The translations under genes and the position numbers were made by a program. From Chloroflexota bacterium (GTDB lineage Bacteria; Chloroflexota; Anaerolineae; Anaerolineales; Villigracilaceae): a DNA stretch of 64,000 bases. How positions within the stretch are numbered: position 1 is the first letter of the stretch; each line of letters opens with the position of its first letter. Below are positions 60,814 to 64,000 of the stretch, one piece after another. The notes under the pieces were generated by a model. It was not told the origin of the DNA and searched no databases. It saw only the letters and a program-made list of their open reading frames with translations. The stretch is from contig JACPYX010000010.1 in the NCBI GenBank assembly GCA_016195815.1, positions 1-64,000 of the forward strand, written 5' to 3'.

Positions 60814-61284
60814 CTATGTAACGGGGAAGATCAATCGCAACAAAAGAAATGCAAGTAGTCCAAGTAGCAGACCGGGGATGGCAGGGATCGAACCGCTTTG
60901 CCTGCGAATCCAAATTCTGCGCCAGACTTCCAAACCAAGCAATGAAAGCAGAACCGCAGGCAGTGGGAAGAGACAGGCGAGTCCGCTGATGGCTAACAAA
61001 TCTGCCCTCCCAATCAGTCCCTTTCTATACCCATACCCGGTAAGCAGCACCGGCCAGGCGGGTGGATAAAACAAAAGCGGCAAAGCGAACCAGCCGGAAA
61101 TGTTTCGGAACAATCCCCAGGCACAAGCGAACAAGATGATGCCTGTTTGTAATGGAGATACAGGCAGGGTCAGCAGGATCGTTCCAAGGAGAAACAATTC
61201 GATACCAGGTACGAGGCGATAACGCAGATCAGCGAAGCTGAACAAGGTGAAGGATGCCAACGCAAACGATTCAGCGAGGGTCAT
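60814..61284 (-). CDS. Prepilin-peptidase-like membrane protein (CpaA/TadV-type, 156 aa)
   Basis: A polytopic protein with an early motif FADLRYRLVP (Asp19; like the first catalytic D of A24 prepilin peptidases, D..xxx.P) and later GRADLLAISG (second Asp region; usually GxGD). The size and membrane layout suit CpaA/TadV, which processes Flp pilins. No Flp pilin gene is visible, so it might act on the VirB2-like proteins or be a relic. The second motif departs from the consensus, so catalysis is not certain. Its start overlaps the VirB6/TrbL gene stop (4 nt). Confidence 0.6.
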   Translation of the reverse strand: MTLAESFALASFTLFSFADLRYRLVPGIELFLLGTILLTLPVSPLQTGIILFACAWGLFRNISGWFALPLLFYPPAWPVLLTGYGYRKGLIGRADLLAISGLACLFPLPAVLLSLLGLEVWRRIWIRRQSGSIPAIPGLLLGLLAFLLLRLIFPVT

Positions 61285-62957
61285 GATGTCTTATCTTCAT
61301 CCTTGTCTCTGATTGGTATGAAGGTGATCATGCCCTGTATGTTGCTGGCCTTTCCGAGTTCCGAGGCGCGGTACAGTGGGTCGCGCGCCTGGCTGATTTC
61401 CTCCGAATGATCCAGATACGCCTGCACCATGTGGGCAGTCTCTTCAGGGTATTGCGCGGTAAGCGCATTCGGATCAAGTCCATGTTGGGAGATGTGAGGG
61501 GATAGGGCCTGGAACCCGCGTTGGAAATCTTCGCTCGAACCATTGAAATTGGATTGAATGGTGGAGTTCACCGATGGAGAAAACCCGAAGTCTTGTGACT
61601 CACTCTGAACACCATTAAATCGTTGCATTCGCTCACCGAGTTCCGCCTGTCTTGCGGATAGTTCATGTCCATGTACGAGCGAACGATTGTATGATGCAGG
61701 CGCGTGGAGCCCCATCGCTTCGAATGTCGCCGCGCGCTGAGTGAGTTGCTGTGCCGCGTTCAGGTGACTCAGGGCGGCTTCCCCGCCGCTGAGCCCACCC
61801 GTGGTTGCGGCAGTTTCTGCCGTAGCCGCACCCGTTCCGGCAGCGCCCGCGGTTCCTGCGCCTGCACCGCTGGCGGCTAATGCTCCAATCGCGACGATTT
61901 GTTGCGCGGTCTTAACCAATTGCCCAAATGCATCCGCGGTGGTGGAGATGGTCATCTTTCCGAGGATGCCCGCAATGGAAAGAAGCAGTCCCGTCGCGCC
62001 CCACAGCCAGATCACACGGATGATGGCGGATAACAAGCCCTGCTGTCCGAGCCAGGTGCTGGCTGCCATTCCAGCCTTGAAGATTCCCCCAGCGACAACA
62101 GGCAAGAGAGCAATCAAGATCACCGCCTTCAACCACAGGGAGCGCAGCCAGGTTGCCTGTGGGAGAACGCTGGCGATCGCCAGTGGCGGGGCGAGAACAG
62201 CTAGGATGAATAAGACCGCGTTCGCAGACGCAAACGCAAACAGCATTCCGCCAATGGCCAGCAGAGAGCCAATGGCCAGACCCATGGAGAGCAAACTTCC
62301 GAGGAAGGTCAGGTTGGCGAGTCCAAGCAAGATAGAGGTTGCGGTGGTGGACTGGACAAAGCTCACGGCCAGCACACCGGTCTCGCCGATGACCTTCCCC
62401 GCCATCCACCAGCCGAGGCGGACGATCAGATCGAGAAATGGACCGGACACGACTGCCAGCACACCCGCAGTAACCCAATCTCCCACCACGCGCAATCCGC
62501 TGTCATCGTCGCCAAGCAATCGCCCCCAATGATAGAGCGCCAATCGCAATAGAAACAAAGCCGGAGCCAGTGCCGCGGCGACTGGCAAGCTGGACTGAGC
62601 TACTTTGCTGTAATCGCCCTGGCTGGGAGCTTGCACGATCTCACCGATCGCTTGCGTCCAGCGCGCCACCTCCTCACTCATGGCATTCACCTCTTTATCA
62701 GCAGCCTTGTTGAAGATTCCTGCCAGAGCTTCGGAGATTGTCTCGGCGGGAAATACAAGGCGATGAAAAATCTCCGTGATGCTGGTACCGGTTGAACCAC
62801 CTCCCGGCGGAGTTGGAGTCGGTGTGGGTGGCGGGGTTGGTGTGATGTTATAAGACGGGCTTGAGTCATGAGTGGGTGCGGCAGCCATCGCCAGACTGCC
62901 GAGCGAAATCAGGGCGAGGAACAGGGCAAGGACAATGAAGGGGCGGGTTTGTTTCAT
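61281..62957 (-). CDS. VirB6/TrbL-like polytopic secretion protein (558 aa)
   Basis: The start ATG 62957 overlaps the Cas4-like gene's stop (ATGA) and begins a signal peptide (MKQTRPFIVLALFLALISLG). A Pro/Thr linker (TPTPPPTPTPTPPGGG) follows, then six to eight membrane helices (about 135-360; ILLGLANLTFLGSLLSMGLA, LFILAVLAPPLAIASVLPQA and others) and a hydrophilic tail with Ala-rich and Gln-rich segments. This is the layout of TrbL/VirB6 channel proteins. The long soluble tail is typical of TrbL. It pairs with VirB4, VirB3 and VirB2-like genes to build the channel. Confidence 0.75.
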   Translation of the reverse strand: MKQTRPFIVLALFLALISLGSLAMAAAPTHDSSPSYNITPTPPPTPTPTPPGGGSTGTSITEIFHRLVFPAETISEALAGIFNKAADKEVNAMSEEVARWTQAIGEIVQAPSQGDYSKVAQSSLPVAAALAPALFLLRLALYHWGRLLGDDDSGLRVVGDWVTAGVLAVVSGPFLDLIVRLGWWMAGKVIGETGVLAVSFVQSTTATSILLGLANLTFLGSLLSMGLAIGSLLAIGGMLFAFASANAVLFILAVLAPPLAIASVLPQATWLRSLWLKAVILIALLPVVAGGIFKAGMAASTWLGQQGLLSAIIRVIWLWGATGLLLSIAGILGKMTISTTADAFGQLVKTAQQIVAIGALAASGAGAGTAGAAGTGAATAETAATTGGLSGGEAALSHLNAAQQLTQRAATFEAMGLHAPASYNRSLVHGHELSARQAELGERMQRFNGVQSESQDFGFSPSVNSTIQSNFNGSSEDFQRGFQALSPHISQHGLDPNALTAQYPEETAHMVQAYLDHSEEISQARDPLYRASELGKASNIQGMITFIPIRDKDEDKTS

Positions 62958-63856
62958 AGTGTGGAGAGGGCGTGAGGGGAAAGGATATTTTTTTCGAAGC
63001 ACAGGCTTTGGTATCCGCAGTGCTTGCACAGCGAAGGCTGGCGCAGGGCATTCAAGGGTGGATGCGGTCCGTTCTTCGCCAGATCAGATAAAGATTGAAC
63101 GATGCGTTCCAAATCTTTGTCTGCGAGAGTTTGGTCGTAATGCTGGACCTCGCCGGTTTCGCGATCCAAAGCAAAGACGGTTGGGATATTCGGCCACGGT
63201 TGTTTGCTGGAGGAATTACATCGTTGCATGAGCGCGAATCGAAGCTGGTCATGTTCCATGCGCGACACAAGCAATCCGATTTTGTTTTCCATCACGTGAC
63301 CGACTGGAACCTTCCAAACCAGTACATCGAACTGCACGGGCAATCGGGCGAAAGGCAGGACGAGCAAGACTTTTTCGCAGGAGAGAATGTATTCCGAGTC
63401 GCGTTCGATCTTCATCCCGATTCGCCAGTCCTGTGAGAGGAATGCCCATGCTCGCACATAGATAAAAAGGTTGCGCCAGTCTCCTCCAAGATTGTTGATC
63501 GCATGTTGCGAACCAAAGCGGCGCGCCATGTCGATCTTTCCGCCCCGAAATAATGGCAGGAGCTCGGGTGCGGGAACCGGGTTTTGTTTGCGATATTCCT
63601 CAACCTTGCGGACGTATTCCCGGACATCCTCGATCACGTTTTCGAACCCATAGCGCGCGAGGTGATCCAATAGAGTCCCGCCGCTAGTGAGGTCTTGCAG
63701 GGATTGCCAGAGCGGATCGAACGGCGGTGTCGGGTCTGCGCCGGCCAGCCACCAGCGCGCGGCAGCTGGACAGAAGGTGTACAGCATCGCCGACAGGATT
63801 GGATGACCGCGCGCGTTGCTTCGGTTGAGCAGGGCAAGGAAGAGGTCAGTGTACAT
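62954..63856 (-). CDS. Cas4-like PD-(D/E)XK nuclease with predicted 4Fe-4S cluster (300 aa)
   Basis: Cys29 near the N-terminus and CKHCGYQSLC near the C-terminus (C277-x2-C280-x5-C286) match the four-Cys pattern of Cas4/AddB-type iron-sulfur nucleases. A PD-(D/E)XK-like core is suggested by QFDVLVWK (Asp177) and VMENKIG (Glu190-x-Lys192). It sits first in the visible minus-strand transfer cluster, before VirB6/TrbL. The role could be DNA end processing for transfer or integration, or a PD-(D/E)XK defence nuclease. No CRISPR array or Cas1 is nearby. Confidence 0.7.
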   Translation of the reverse strand: MYTDLFLALLNRSNARGHPILSAMLYTFCPAAARWWLAGADPTPPFDPLWQSLQDLTSGGTLLDHLARYGFENVIEDVREYVRKVEEYRKQNPVPAPELLPLFRGGKIDMARRFGSQHAINNLGGDWRNLFIYVRAWAFLSQDWRIGMKIERDSEYILSCEKVLLVLPFARLPVQFDVLVWKVPVGHVMENKIGLLVSRMEHDQLRFALMQRCNSSSKQPWPNIPTVFALDRETGEVQHYDQTLADKDLERIVQSLSDLAKNGPHPPLNALRQPSLCKHCGYQSLCFEKNILSPHALSTL

Positions 63857-63983
63857 ACCAGAGCATCAGAAGAAAGGGAATGGTGCGCCAGGCGGCGGGA
63901 GACTTCACATCTGTCATCGCTTGTTTTTTGATGACTCGCCAGATGATCTGTGCAGCCCCAGTCGCGAGGAATGAAATAAACAT
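63846..63983 (-). CDS. Small membrane peptide at the window edge (45 aa or longer)
   Basis: The frame ATG 63983 to stop 63848-63846 gives MFISFLATGAAQIIWRVIKK and ends RTIPFLLMLWYVH, with hydrophobic ends and a charged centre. Its stop overlaps the Cas4-like gene start by about 11 nt, a sign of coupling. The frame stays open upstream to the window end, so the gene may begin outside. It resembles the tiny membrane peptides seen elsewhere in the cluster. Confidence 0.35.
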   Translation of the reverse strand: MFISFLATGAAQIIWRVIKKQAMTDVKSPAAWRTIPFLLMLWYVH

Positions 63984-64000
63984 AAAAAGAAGTGAGTGAG

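Noticed and set aside
62954-63856. CRISPR-associated Cas4
   Set aside because: No repeat array, Cas1 or Cas2 is visible anywhere in the window; the gene is coupled to a VirB6-like gene.

Overview
The window looks like accessory DNA from a Chloroflexota (Anaerolineae-like) bacterium. Signs are secreted proteins with long Thr/Pro linkers, a CHAT-NTPase-TPR protein, and moderate-GC genes with GGAG-type ribosome sites. This lineage call is inferred from protein style, not from a marker gene. Most of the window reads as one integrated conjugative or mobilisable element carrying cargo. No relaxase, integrase or att site could be recognised, so its borders are unknown.

Layout. 0-1.3 kb: end of one transposase and a small IS with a 4-bp target duplication. 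1.4-18.3 kb, minus strand: a transfer or secretion cluster with a secreted Thr/Pro-rich protein, tiny membrane peptides, VirD4-like and VirB4-like ATPases, then CpaF, CpaE/TadZ and CpaB homologues; a plus-strand CHAT-STAND cassette (9.3-13.3 kb) is inserted in it. 18.5-22.7 kb: a Fic protein, a broken small lipoprotein and a secreted phospholipase-D/lamin-tail protein. 22.7-23.5 kb: gene-free, with a consensus promoter and a terminator (candidate RNA). 23.5-41.5 kb, plus strand: a replication/maintenance module with CHC2-Toprim primase, SSB, sliding clamp, RadC, VapBC, HNH protein, many unknown small proteins and a methyltransferase-helicase gene split by a group II intron. 41.6-51.5 kb, minus strand: a defence island (DprA-like, DUF262-HNH, membrane protein, HEPN-like, Eco57I-type methylase, PLD-SNF2 helicase). 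51.7-53.7 kb: a ubiquitin-like conjugation operon (Ubl, E2-like, JAB-E1). 54.0-55.9 kb: a divergent sigma factor, an unknown protein and an ImmA/IrrE protease. 56-64 kb, minus strand: the second half of the transfer cluster (wHTH protein, M23 peptidase, TadB/C-like, VirB3/PrgI-like, two VirB2-like, DnaB-like ATPase, prepilin-peptidase-like, VirB6/TrbL-like, Cas4-like nuclease).

Working together. The two minus-strand halves (4-18 kb and 56-64 kb) make a machine mixing type IV secretion parts with Tad-pilus parts. The 23.5-41.5 kb block gives the element its own DNA-handling enzymes, and its genes are repeatedly separated by strong intercistronic hairpins placed just before the next ribosome site.

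Most interesting candidates: (1) the compact Ubl/E2/JAB-E1 operon facing a sigma factor-ImmA cassette across an intergenic region with two outward-facing copies of one 9-mer; (2) the hybrid Tad/T4SS machine; (3) the group II intron whose removal joins a methyltransferase to a helicase exactly in frame; (4) the hairpin-before-RBS architecture.
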